Of a stretch of DNA of 64,000 bases, positions 44,232-53,948 are shown one piece after another. The stretch covers positions 992,001 to 1,056,000 of the forward strand of contig NZ_JAIVKJ010000001.1 in NCBI RefSeq assembly GCF_020524885.1. Reading direction: 5' to 3'. Numbering within the stretch: the first letter of the stretch is position 1; each line of letters begins with the position of its first letter. Source of the stretch: Microbulbifer elongatus (GTDB taxonomy: Bacteria > Pseudomonadota > Gammaproteobacteria > Pseudomonadales > Cellvibrionaceae). Position numbers and translations under genes: made by a program. The notes under the pieces were generated by a model. The model was not told the origin of the DNA, did not search any database, and was given only the letters and a program-made list of their open reading frames with translations.

Positions 44232-47117
44232 TCAGGATTGCCGAGCGCTTTCCCTCTCGAGGCCAAACAGCGCTTCCAGGTCCTGATCTACTGCCCAGTC
44301 GCGCAGGCTGCGAATTTCCTTGCGGGCCAGCTCATACGCGGCTTCCAGGGCTTCCCCGTCGATATTGGCTTCCGCCTGATCCTGCAACGGTCTCAGCAGT
44401 TCCTGGAGCTGCTCGGTGGCGCTGCGCAGAAGGGGGACACCGCAGTAGCAGCAGCCTCCGTGCAGGCGATGTATCCGTTCGAACAGGCCTTTCAGGTCAC
44501 CTTCCTGATACATTCGGGACAACTCCTGTTCGTCATCGTGAAGTCCCTTCAGCAGCATGCGCAGCAGGTCGCGCGCGAGACTGGGATCCTGATTGGCGAG
44601 GTTCAGGCTTTCACTAATGTCCACAAGGCGGGGCCCCACCAGGGGCCTTAACTGTTCGGGCTCCGCGGGTGTGTAGATTTCCATCCAACGCTTCACCGTG
44701 TGGCTGAGCTGGGCTTCGCTGACGGGTTTACTGAGGTAGTCATCCAGCCCCGCGCTAAGCAACCGGGATTTCTCCTCAGTCCCGACATGGGCCGTCAGTG
44801 CAATAATTGGCGTGCGGTGTCCAGACTCTTCCTCGCGCATTTTGGCGGTGGTGGCGATGCCATCCATGCCCGGCATCTGGATATCCATGAAAACCATATC
44901 GAAATGCTGTTCCCGCCACAGCTCGAGGGCCTCCTCGCCACTGGCTGCCACTACCACTTCCACACCTTGTGCGCGCAGCAGTTCGCTCATCAGCAGGCGA
45001 TTGGCCTCGTAGTCGTCAACGGCGAGTACGCGTGGCTTGGCCGGCCACGGCAGGCTGTCGAAGTTGCCTGTCTGCGGCTTGGGCTGTGCCTGGTGGGGCA
45101 GAGCTCTCTTCAAGGCGCGCAGCAGCCCATCGCGGCTTACCGGCTTACCCAGGAAGGCGAGTACCCGGGTGCGCAGTGCATCGTAGCAGCGGCGCAGATC
45201 TACCGGTGAGCCCTGGATGATCACGCGGCACTGATAGGTATCTACCAGTTGTTGCACTGCCGGAATGAACGTACCGAAATCCCCGTCTGCGACAGCGGTA
45301 TCGATAATCAGCGCATCGGGCATGGCATCGTGTCGCCACATCTGCTCGATTGCGGGGACCAGATTGTCGCCACTGCAGTGCTCCAGTGGCTCCGCCTGCC
45401 AGTGGGTCAACTGCTGGCCGATCTGCTGGCGGGTCATAGGATTGGGGTCTATCAGGAGTAGACGACATCCGGGGAACTGTTCACGGGTCACCGCGGTACG
45501 GTTGCGATCGATGGTCAAAGGCAACTGTACCCAGTAAGAGCATCCACCCTGGTCATTGTCTTCGATGCTCAGTTCACCGTTCATGGTCTGCACCAGGCTG
45601 CGGGCAATGCCCAGGCCCATGCCGTTGTTGCTCATCTGTTGCGGCGGGTTGTTGCTGAGTAACTGTTTGAGCTCCCGGCGGCCCTGCTCATCGCAGCGTG
45701 CGCCGTTGTCGACGATACCGATACGCACGGTCAGTTCCGACTCTTTGCCGCTCTGGACGGTGATTCTCACCGGGATGCTGCCATTTTCGGAGCAGCGGAT
45801 GGCGGTGCTAACCAGGTTGGTGAATATTTGCTTGATACGCAGCGGGTCGCCAATCTGGGAAGGCGGCAGCTGCGGGTCCACAAAGGGCACCAGTTCCAGG
45901 TTGTGTTCATAACCGTAGGGAGCCAGGATCTGCAGTGTTTCCTCCAGCACCTGCCCTAGGTTCATCGGGCTGTGGTCGAGTACCAGATTGCCAGACTCGA
46001 TACGCGAAAAATCGAGAATATCGCTGATAGTGGTAAGCAGACTTTCTGCAGAGCGCAGAATGGTCTGCAGGTAATCCTGTTGCAGCTGGTCGACTTCGGT
46101 TTTCAGGAGCAGGTTGGTGAACCCGATGATGCCATTTAACGGGGTGCGGATTTCGTGACTGGTGTTGGCCAGGAAAGTCGACTTTACCCGACTGTTTTCC
46201 ACGGCTTTTTTCCGGGCCAGCTCCAGTTCAATATTCTGTTCTTCCATGGAGTCCAGGGACTGGCGGAGGTCCTCCATGGATTGGTGCAGCCCCTCCTGAT
46301 AGTCCCGATGATATTCAGACAAGTTGTCTGCCATCAGATTGATCTCTTCCGCTAACTGCGAGAGTTCCTGGTTGCGGGAATAGGCGGTGCGAGCATTGAA
46401 CTTCCCCTGCCCGATTGCACGCAGGGAGTCCTTGAAGCGATCCAAGCTGCGGGAGGCGCGCTCGGAGAGTGCCACTGCCCAGACCAGGGCAATCATTGCG
46501 CAGACGATCAGCCCGAGAAGGCCTACCAGGGCCACCTGATAGGTTCCCACCAGAAAATAAGGGCGGTGAAGTTCAATGCTGAGCCAGCAGTTGGCATCCT
46601 CTCCGCGCAGTGGGTGCAGAACCTGAAGGCTTTGCAGGTCTTCGTGCACGTGGGCCTGTTTGCCGCGGAGTTCGTCGGCGGTAAACAGGGTGCGGGGGCG
46701 CGGTCCGACGCTGGAAATCAGTTTGAACTCTTCCAAGCCGGAGGTGTTGATATCAGCACGATATAGCTGCACGGAGCGGATCATGTCCCGTTCCAGCATC
46801 AATGCCATCAGGCTTTTGTCGAGCCACTGGATACGGTCTTCGAACGGATGGCCATCACTCAGGTGGATCAGTTCCACCAGTTGTTCGGCACTGGCGCGAC
46901 CGTGGCTTAATAACAAGTCACGACGGTCGCTCATCTGCTGCAGGGTGAACAGCAGGCAAAGCAGTATCGACAGGATCAGCGCAGGCGCCATGGTGTAGCG
47001 GAACAGAATCGCACGCAGGGAGACCCGGCGCTGTGATCTCGTGCGCTTCCCCTGGCGTTGATCTGCCGGGCTCATATCCACCAGAGTGCTTCTATCTGTT
47101 TGGGGTGCAGTGGCCAT
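44232..47117 (-). CDS. barA: BarA/GacS-like hybrid sensor kinase
   Basis: Expected to phosphorylate UvrY/GacA and so raise Csr/Rsm small RNAs. The 961-residue protein has two membrane spans (about 42-60 and 195-218) around a periplasmic domain, HAMP, HisKA with His321 (SHEIRTPLNG), an ATPase domain (about 425-535), a weak first receiver (550-670), a canonical receiver with Asp745 (FMDIQMPGMDG), and an Hpt with His883 (HRLHGGCCYCG). The ATPase N-box has Thr438 where Asn is usual, and the G1 box reads DNGARC, not DTGIG; GLGL of G2 is kept. It is convergent with recO and divergent from cysM, the Pseudomonas gacS setting. Confidence 0.92.
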   Translation of the reverse strand: MATAPQTDRSTLVDMSPADQRQGKRTRSQRRVSLRAILFRYTMAPALILSILLCLLFTLQQMSDRRDLLLSHGRASAEQLVELIHLSDGHPFEDRIQWLDKSLMALMLERDMIRSVQLYRADINTSGLEEFKLISSVGPRPRTLFTADELRGKQAHVHEDLQSLQVLHPLRGEDANCWLSIELHRPYFLVGTYQVALVGLLGLIVCAMIALVWAVALSERASRSLDRFKDSLRAIGQGKFNARTAYSRNQELSQLAEEINLMADNLSEYHRDYQEGLHQSMEDLRQSLDSMEEQNIELELARKKAVENSRVKSTFLANTSHEIRTPLNGIIGFTNLLLKTEVDQLQQDYLQTILRSAESLLTTISDILDFSRIESGNLVLDHSPMNLGQVLEETLQILAPYGYEHNLELVPFVDPQLPPSQIGDPLRIKQIFTNLVSTAIRCSENGSIPVRITVQSGKESELTVRIGIVDNGARCDEQGRRELKQLLSNNPPQQMSNNGMGLGIARSLVQTMNGELSIEDNDQGGCSYWVQLPLTIDRNRTAVTREQFPGCRLLLIDPNPMTRQQIGQQLTHWQAEPLEHCSGDNLVPAIEQMWRHDAMPDALIIDTAVADGDFGTFIPAVQQLVDTYQCRVIIQGSPVDLRRCYDALRTRVLAFLGKPVSRDGLLRALKRALPHQAQPKPQTGNFDSLPWPAKPRVLAVDDYEANRLLMSELLRAQGVEVVVAASGEEALELWREQHFDMVFMDIQMPGMDGIATTAKMREEESGHRTPIIALTAHVGTEEKSRLLSAGLDDYLSKPVSEAQLSHTVKRWMEIYTPAEPEQLRPLVGPRLVDISESLNLANQDPSLARDLLRMLLKGLHDDEQELSRMYQEGDLKGLFERIHRLHGGCCYCGVPLLRSATEQLQELLRPLQDQAEANIDGEALEAAYELARKEIRSLRDWAVDQDLEALFGLERESARQS

Positions 47118-47229
47118 AGTCGCAGTTAATGTTGTGTTATTTTTGTCCGATTCTACGCCTGCTGGGCACAGATACCACCCCGGATTGACCGGTTTTTGCG
47201 GTGATTCTGCTGCTGGCCAGGTTGAGGCA

Positions 47230-47259
47230 TTCGCAGCATTCGCGGCTCGGGGGTAGAAT
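47230..47259 (+). promoter_or_regulatory. Probable cysM promoter
   Basis: TTCGCA (47230-47235), an 18-bp spacer and TAGAAT (47254-47259) in a GGTAGAATG context. Confidence 0.45.
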
Positions 47260-47291
47260 GTGCGCCCTCCGATAGCCTAAAGCCAAGTCCG

Positions 47292-48224
47292 ATGGGTCAG
47301 AAGTTGACTATGGAATATCCAACGATTGCCGACTGTGTAGGCAATACCCCCCTGGTGCGTTTGCAGCGCCTGCAGGGCGATTCTTGTGGTGCCACCAGCA
47401 ATACCATCCTGCTCAAGCTGGAGGGGAACAACCCCGCGGGCTCGGTAAAAGACCGGCCGGCGCTGTCCATGATCAGCCGCGCAGAAGCCCGCGGCCAGAT
47501 TCGTCCGGGAGATACCCTGATCGAAGCCACCAGTGGTAACACGGGTATCGCGCTGGCCATGGCTGCGGCCATTAAGAGTTACCGGCTTATCCTGATTATG
47601 CCGGAAAGTGCGACCGATGAGCGCAAGGCTGCCATGACTGCCTACGGTGCCCAACTGATTCTGGTGACCGCAGAACAGGGAATGGAGGGCGCGCGGGATC
47701 TGGCACTGCAAATGCAGAGTGAAGGCAAGGGGCTGGTTCTGGATCAGTTCTCGAACCTGGATAACCCTGCAGCCCATATCGAGACGACCGGACCGGAAAT
47801 CTGGCGGCAGACGGGTGGTCAGATTACGCACTTTGTGTCTTCCATGGGGACGACGGGCACCATCATGGGCTGTGGTCGGTACCTCAAGCAGCAGAATCCG
47901 GCTATCCAGATAATCGGCCTGCAACCAACTGAGGGCTCCGCAATCCCCGGTATCCGCCGCTGGCCCCAGGCGTACCTGCCGAAAATCTTCGTGCCGGAAG
48001 AAGTGGATCGGGTAATGGATATCAGTCAGCGGGAGGCTGAGGAAATGACTCGCCGCCTGGCGCGGGAGGAGGGCATCTTTTGCGGGGTGTCTTCTGGGGG
48101 CGCTGTAGCCGGGGCGTTAAAGGTTGCCGAACAGGTAGAAAACGCCACTATCGTCGCGATTATTTGTGACCGCGGTGACCGCTACCTGTCATCGGGTCTG
48201 TTTGATGCTGACGCACCGGCGTAA
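47292..48224 (+). CDS. cysM: Cysteine synthase B (CysM)
   Basis: Makes cysteine from O-acetylserine and sulfide or thiosulfate with PLP. The 310-residue protein has IADCVGNTPLVRLQRL, the PLP lysine in NPAGSVKDRPALSM, the substrate loop EATSGNTGIALAMA and the phosphate loop SSMGTTGTIMG. A second start at 47310 (MEYPTIADC) agrees better with CysM proteins of Pseudomonas; neither has a strong Shine-Dalgarno sequence. relA follows 58 bp later; rlmD, often between them, is missing. Confidence 0.95.
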   Translation: MGQKLTMEYPTIADCVGNTPLVRLQRLQGDSCGATSNTILLKLEGNNPAGSVKDRPALSMISRAEARGQIRPGDTLIEATSGNTGIALAMAAAIKSYRLILIMPESATDERKAAMTAYGAQLILVTAEQGMEGARDLALQMQSEGKGLVLDQFSNLDNPAAHIETTGPEIWRQTGGQITHFVSSMGTTGTIMGCGRYLKQQNPAIQIIGLQPTEGSAIPGIRRWPQAYLPKIFVPEEVDRVMDISQREAEEMTRRLAREEGIFCGVSSGGAVAGALKVAEQVENATIVAIICDRGDRYLSSGLFDADAPA

Positions 48225-48282
48225 AGCGCAAGGCGCTATCGAATAAAACGTATTTCTATCATTCTGACCGCGAGTTAATACA

Positions 48283-50535
48283 TTGGTACAAGTCAGAAAA
48301 AACTATCCGCGATTGGCTGACGGCACCCTCGACCGGGAAGCCTGGCTGCGCCACATCCAGGCGATGGCAAAGCTGGACGGGGGCACGCTGGTGACCCTGC
48401 GCAAAGCCGTCGAACTGAGTGAGGAAGCGGAACAGAAAGCCATCGATGCAGAAAATATCTGGGTTGAAGGTACCAGTAGCTTTCTTACTGGCCTCGAGAT
48501 GGTGGAAATTCTCGCGGACCTGCAAATTGATGGTGAAGCACTGTGCGCGGCCATGCTGTACCGCGCGGTGCGGGAAAAGCGTCTATCCCTTAAGGTCGTT
48601 ACCGAGGAGATGGGTGAAACCATCGCCAAACTGATCCAGGGTGTTTTGCAGATGGCGGTGATCCGCAGTCGCACTGCAGACACTGGTGAAGAGGGGCGGA
48701 GCGGCGCAGTTGAAGAGCACTCGGAAAATATCCGCCGCATGCTGGTGGCGCTGGTCGATGACGTACGTGTAGCGCTGATCAAGCTGGCGGAACGTACCTG
48801 CGCCATTCGCGCTGCGAAAAAAGCCGACGAGGACAAGCGCCGTCGTGTCGCCAGGGAGGTGGCAGATGTCTACGCTCCCCTGGCGCACCGGTTGGGTATC
48901 GGGCATATCAAATGGGAGCTGGAGGATCTGTCTTTCCGCTATCTCGAGCCCGATGATTACATGCAGATAGCACGGTTGCTGGATGAAAAGCGCCTGGCGC
49001 GTCAGGACTATATCGATGATGTCCTGAGCCTGTTGCGCAACGAACTGTCCAAGGCGGAAATTGAAGGGGAAGTATTCGGCCGCGCGAAGCACATCTACAG
49101 CATCTGGCGAAAGATGCGCCGCAAGAATATCGGCTTTTCCCAGGTCTATGACATCCGTGCTGTGCGTATTCTGGTCCCTACGGTGCGGGATTGTTATGCG
49201 GTACTGGGTATCGTGCACAACCTCTGGCGCAATATTCCCAACGAATTTGACGATTACATCGCCTCGCCGAAAGACAATGGATACCGCTCCCTGCACACTG
49301 CCGTGATCGGCCCGGACCGCAAGGTACTGGAGGTGCAAATCCGCACTTTCGCCATGCACGAAGAGGCTGAGTACGGCGTATGTGCCCACTGGAGATACAA
49401 GGGCACGGATAAAAAATCCGGCCAGTTGGATGGCCAGGATGGCTACGAACAGAAAATTTCCTGGCTGCGGCAGGTGCTTGACTGGCACGAGGAAGTGGGT
49501 GGCAACCCGCTGCAGGAAGATTTGCAGGCAAGTGACGTGGACACACGTATCTATGTGTTCACCCCGGACGGCCATGTGGTCGATTTGCCCCGCGGCGCAA
49601 CGCCGCTGGACTTTGCCTACAAAATTCACACCGAAATTGGCCACCGCTGTCGCGGCGCCAAAGTGGATGGCCGCATCGTTCCCCTGAACCACGAACTGCA
49701 GACCGCCAATCAGATAGAAATTCTCACTGGCAAGCGTGAAGCGCCCAGCCGCGACTGGATTTCCCGTAGCATGGGATACATCACCACTTCTCGTGCCAGG
49801 GCAAAGGTCATCCACTGGTTCAAGCAGCAGGCGCGTGACCAGAATGTGGCGGAAGGGCGCACCATTCTCGATGGCGAGTTCAAGCAGTTGGCGCTGGCGG
49901 ATTTCGACTTCGAAAAGCTCGCTAAAAAGCTCAATATGCACTCCCTCGATGACCTGTATGCGGCGGTAGGGGCTGGAGATATTGGCGTCGGCCAGGTGTT
50001 GAACGCCGCCCAGCGCATGGTGAAAGTAGAGCGGGGGGAGCCGGTTCTTTCCCTTACCGCGCCGGTTGCCCGCGATGGCCAGGCGGATGTGTATATCGAT
50101 GGTGTCGGTAACCTGCTTACCCAGATCGCCCGTTGCTGTAATCCGGTACCGGGGGATGAAATCATGGGGTATATCACCCAGGGGCGCGGTGTTTCCATTC
50201 ATCGGAAAGATTGCGCCAATATGCTGCGCATGCAGTCGGAAGAGCCCGAGCGGATTTTGCAGGTGGAGTGGGCCGATAAGCCCACCGAAGTGTACGCGGT
50301 GGAGATCATGGTGGAGGCCTATGACCGCCATGGCCTGTTGCGGGATGTGACCACTATGCTCGACAGCCAGCGTATCAACATTACGGCGATGCAGACCCAC
50401 TCCAACAAGCACAAGCACACGGTGGATATGGTCATTACCGCAGAGATTCATAATTTCGAGGAGCTCAGCCACGTGTTGCATCGAATAAATCAGCTGCCGA
50501 ATGTGGCGTCCGCAAAGCGGCGTATCCTTCACTGA
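48283..50535 (+). CDS. relA: GTP pyrophosphokinase RelA
   Basis: Ribosome-bound synthetase of (p)ppGpp. The 750-residue protein has a degenerate HD hydrolase region (no HD pair; RelA type and not SpoT), the synthetase domain with KHIYSIWRKMRRK and DIRAVRILVPTVRDCYAVLG and the substrate segment PKDNGYRSLHTAV, then TGS (IYVFTPDGHVVDLPRGATPLDFAY), a zinc-finger-like region with RCCNPVPGD, and a C-terminal ACT domain. The start is TTG giving MVQVRKNYP, as in Pseudomonas RelA. Confidence 0.97.
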   Translation: MVQVRKNYPRLADGTLDREAWLRHIQAMAKLDGGTLVTLRKAVELSEEAEQKAIDAENIWVEGTSSFLTGLEMVEILADLQIDGEALCAAMLYRAVREKRLSLKVVTEEMGETIAKLIQGVLQMAVIRSRTADTGEEGRSGAVEEHSENIRRMLVALVDDVRVALIKLAERTCAIRAAKKADEDKRRRVAREVADVYAPLAHRLGIGHIKWELEDLSFRYLEPDDYMQIARLLDEKRLARQDYIDDVLSLLRNELSKAEIEGEVFGRAKHIYSIWRKMRRKNIGFSQVYDIRAVRILVPTVRDCYAVLGIVHNLWRNIPNEFDDYIASPKDNGYRSLHTAVIGPDRKVLEVQIRTFAMHEEAEYGVCAHWRYKGTDKKSGQLDGQDGYEQKISWLRQVLDWHEEVGGNPLQEDLQASDVDTRIYVFTPDGHVVDLPRGATPLDFAYKIHTEIGHRCRGAKVDGRIVPLNHELQTANQIEILTGKREAPSRDWISRSMGYITTSRARAKVIHWFKQQARDQNVAEGRTILDGEFKQLALADFDFEKLAKKLNMHSLDDLYAAVGAGDIGVGQVLNAAQRMVKVERGEPVLSLTAPVARDGQADVYIDGVGNLLTQIARCCNPVPGDEIMGYITQGRGVSIHRKDCANMLRMQSEEPERILQVEWADKPTEVYAVEIMVEAYDRHGLLRDVTTMLDSQRINITAMQTHSNKHKHTVDMVITAEIHNFEELSHVLHRINQLPNVASAKRRILH

Positions 50536-50563
50536 GCGGCGCTCCCCAGAAAGGGCAGTCAAG

Positions 50564-51379
50564 ATGAAAGAGCATTTCAGCGTAGAAGATCTGCAATATC
50601 TGATGTCCCAGTTACGCAACCCCGATGGCGGTTGCCCCTGGGATCTCAAGCAGACATTTGCCTCCATCGTTCCGTCTACGATTGAGGAGGCGTACGAGGT
50701 TGCCGAGGCCATCGAGCGGGAAGACTTCGCGCATCTGCAGGAAGAGCTCGGTGACCTTCTGTTTCAGGTCATTTTTTATGCCCAGTTGGGGCGGGAAGAC
50801 GGGCACTTCGACTTTTCCGTTATTGTCGACACTCTTGTGCGCAAGCTGGTCAGGCGCCATCCACATGTGTTCCCCAGCGGTGAGCTATACGGTAGTCCAG
50901 ATGGGATGCAGGGGAGTGCGATCGACGAGGAACAGGTAAAAGCCAACTGGGAAGCGATCAAGGCGGAAGAACGTCAGGCCAAGGGTGAGAAGGGGACTCT
51001 CGACGGAGTGGCCGTTGGTCTCCCGGCATTGACGCGTGCCGCCAAGCTGCAAAAGCGCGCTTCGCAGGTGGGTTTTGACTGGCCAGAAATAGACGGGGTT
51101 TTGGCCAAGGTGGAAGAGGAAGTGCGCGAACTGCGTGAGGCCATTGCCTCCGGAAACCAGGATCACTCGCGGGAGGAGCTGGGTGATTTGCTGTTTTCCT
51201 GTGTCAACGTGGCGCGGCATTTGAAAGTCGATCCGGAGGCCGCACTTCGACAATGTAACCGAAAGTTCGAGCAGCGGTTTGGAATGGTGGAATCCGCGCT
51301 CAAATCCCGGGATCAGCAGCCCTCCGACGTCTCACTCGAGGAGCTGGATAGGCTGTGGGAGCAGGCAAAGCAGCAGTGA
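50564..51379 (+). CDS. mazG: Nucleoside triphosphate pyrophosphohydrolase MazG
   Basis: Hydrolyses NTPs, probably limiting ppGpp or damaged nucleotides. The 271-residue protein has two MazG repeats, each with the metal site: CPWDLKQTF and EELGDLLFQVIFYA in the first, REELGDLLFSCVNVARHL in the second. The ATG at 50564 follows AAGGGC; an earlier in-frame ATG overlapping relA would add 21 unlikely residues. relA-mazG adjacency is conserved. Confidence 0.96.
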   Translation: MKEHFSVEDLQYLMSQLRNPDGGCPWDLKQTFASIVPSTIEEAYEVAEAIEREDFAHLQEELGDLLFQVIFYAQLGREDGHFDFSVIVDTLVRKLVRRHPHVFPSGELYGSPDGMQGSAIDEEQVKANWEAIKAEERQAKGEKGTLDGVAVGLPALTRAAKLQKRASQVGFDWPEIDGVLAKVEEEVRELREAIASGNQDHSREELGDLLFSCVNVARHLKVDPEAALRQCNRKFEQRFGMVESALKSRDQQPSDVSLEELDRLWEQAKQQ

Positions 51380-51505
51380 ACTGCGCCCATACCACCGTTG
51401 TTGCATCGGCGATTGAGTTAGAACTGAAGCGAAAATCTTTAATTGGCCGGAAATTCGTAGAATTTTGTAAAAAAATTACCGAATCCGGTCAGACCACATG
51501 CGCAC

Positions 51506-51534
51506 TTGTTCTGTCTTGGGGCAGAGTGTAAGGT
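51506..51534 (+). promoter_or_regulatory. Possible adk promoter
   Basis: TTGTTC (51506-51511) and TAAGGT (51529-51534) with 17-bp spacing, 73 bp before adk. Confidence 0.35.
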
Positions 51535-51588
51535 AGCGCTCTTTTTTACGGGGACCCGCCGCAATGGCTGCGCTGCGTCTCGGCATGA

Positions 51589-52260
<672 letters not shown>

Positions 52261-52292
52261 TTCGTTCACACGCTTTGCTGATGTAGTACTGA

Positions 52293-52317
52293 AAAGGCTC
52301 CCGCGGGAGCCTTTTTT
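52293..52317 (+). terminator. Rho-independent terminator after adk
   Basis: AAGGCTCC, loop CGCG, GGAGCCTT, then a T-run. Confidence 0.92.
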
Positions 52318-52547
52318 GTTATTTGTCTCGCGTCATCGTTGATTTGATGGACTCGCTATTACCCTGACCCCGTTCCCCAGGCCCGCCTCATGTTCCGTGT
52401 TTTTCGCCGGCTATCGGTGCTATAGAAACCCGCCTGAATACATTTGCGCCGGTTTCTGAAATACTTCCGTCCCACAGATCAGGGATATCTCTTCAAGGTA
52501 TCCGCCGGCAATATCCAATACCCCTATCCAGTGGAGTGCGAGCAAAT

Positions 52548-53591
52548 ATGGTTCGAACGAGTGCGGCTCACGCGATCATTCTGATGAATCTGGGAACCCC
52601 TGCAGAACCGACGCCAGGTGCTGTACGGGCGTTTCTCCGCGAGTTTCTGTCCGATCCCAGAGTGGTGGAAATCCCGAAGCCTGTCTGGCAGCTTATTCTC
52701 AACCTGTTTGTATTACCCTTGCGACCGAAGCGGATAGCGCCCGCGTACGAAGAAATCTGGAATCAGGGGCTGGATGGAGAGGCGGTGTCCGGCTCCCCGA
52801 TTGTGTTTTACACCCAGCGCCAGGTGGAATTGTTACAGGAGCGTTTGCAAGCTCAAGGCCCCGAGGAAGAGGGCGAGGGGCACGGTGAGGTGCGGGTAAC
52901 CTATGCCATGACTTATGGCGGCCCGAGCCTGTCGGAAACGATCGAAAAGCTCCAGGGAGAAGGCTGCACCGGGTTTACTGTGCTGCCGCTGTACCCACAG
53001 TATTCTGCCACGACGACTGGCGCGATTTACGATCAGGTGGCCACAATTATCCGCAAGTCTCGCAATGTGCCGGATATTTCTGTTGTACACGATTACTGGC
53101 AACACCCGCGCTATATCGAGGCGCTGGCGAACTCTGTACGTGAGCACTGGCAGAAAAATGGTGCTGCGGAGAAGTTGTTGATGTCTTTCCATGGGATTCC
53201 CAAGGCCAATACGAAAAAGGGCGACCCCTATTACCTCCACTGTTGCGGCACTGCCGAGCGGGTTGCCGCTGCCCTTGACCTGCCCCGGGAGAAGTGGGAA
53301 ATCACTTTTCAATCTCGTTTCGGCAAGGCCGAGTGGTTGCAGCCTTACACGGATAAAACCCTGGCCGAGTGGGGCCAGAGCGGTATTTCCAGTGTCGATG
53401 TGATTTGTCCGGCATTTTCCGCGGATTGTCTGGAAACCCTGGAGGAAATTGCGGTAGAGAATCGCGCTAACTTTATCGATGCTGGCGGCCGCGAATATCG
53501 ATACATCCCGGCGCTGAACGCGCGCAAAGATCACATCGAGATGATCGAAGCAATTGTCCGGGAGAGAGTTCCCGGACGAATGCCGGCGTAA
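52548..53591 (+). CDS. hemH: Ferrochelatase
   Basis: Inserts iron into protoporphyrin IX, the last step of haem synthesis. The 347-residue protein has ILMNLGTP, the metal-site histidine in MSFHGIPKANTKKGDPY and the glutamate in PAFSADCLETLEEIA. The ATG at 52548 is preceded by GGAG; an earlier in-frame GTG adds four residues. Confidence 0.97.
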   Translation: MVRTSAAHAIILMNLGTPAEPTPGAVRAFLREFLSDPRVVEIPKPVWQLILNLFVLPLRPKRIAPAYEEIWNQGLDGEAVSGSPIVFYTQRQVELLQERLQAQGPEEEGEGHGEVRVTYAMTYGGPSLSETIEKLQGEGCTGFTVLPLYPQYSATTTGAIYDQVATIIRKSRNVPDISVVHDYWQHPRYIEALANSVREHWQKNGAAEKLLMSFHGIPKANTKKGDPYYLHCCGTAERVAAALDLPREKWEITFQSRFGKAEWLQPYTDKTLAEWGQSGISSVDVICPAFSADCLETLEEIAVENRANFIDAGGREYRYIPALNARKDHIEMIEAIVRERVPGRMPA

Positions 53592-53654
53592 TTATTGCGA
53601 TGAGTTTCCTCCTTTATCCGGCGAATTTTCTTTAAAAATCCCCCGAGCTCACAG

Positions 53655-53690
53655 AAAAACCGAATTTTTTTGGAAAATTCGGTTTTTTTT
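53655..53690 (+). terminator. Rho-independent terminator after hemH
   Basis: AAAAACCGAATTTT (53655-53668) pairs perfectly with AAAATTCGGTTTTT (53674-53687), then more Ts. Confidence 0.85.
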
Positions 53691-53948
53691 GGCCCATTTT
53701 CTTGCAAACCCTACTTTTTTTATTAACTTTGATACAGCCGTGTCATTTCGAATGGCTGGGCTGCTCTCGATTCTGCGGTTTCTGAGTTTTGTCTGGTAAG
53801 GATTCTTTCCGGTGTTTACTGGCTTGGGTTCACCGGATGGGAAATCGGGAGCTGTTGCATTTCCGGCGGCAGCGAAAACCGGGTTGCTGGTCGGCACACA
53901 CTTCTGTGTTCAAAGTGACTTCTTCTATAGAGAAAGAGGAGACAAGGG
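53691..53948 (+). other. AT-rich upstream region of the histone-like gene
   Basis: No gene is seen. It is more A+T-rich than its surroundings at first, and ends in AAAGAGGAG before the next start. No convincing promoter boxes with good spacing could be assigned, though TTGATA occurs at 53729. Confidence 0.4.

Noticed and set aside
48583-50712. A 709-codon open frame on the minus strand opposite relA
   Set aside because: It is antisense to an unmistakable relA and only reflects high-GC codon bias.
52540-52570. TTCGAA-containing segment as a tRNA T-loop remnant
   Set aside because: It lies in the hemH coding start and no cloverleaf can be drawn.
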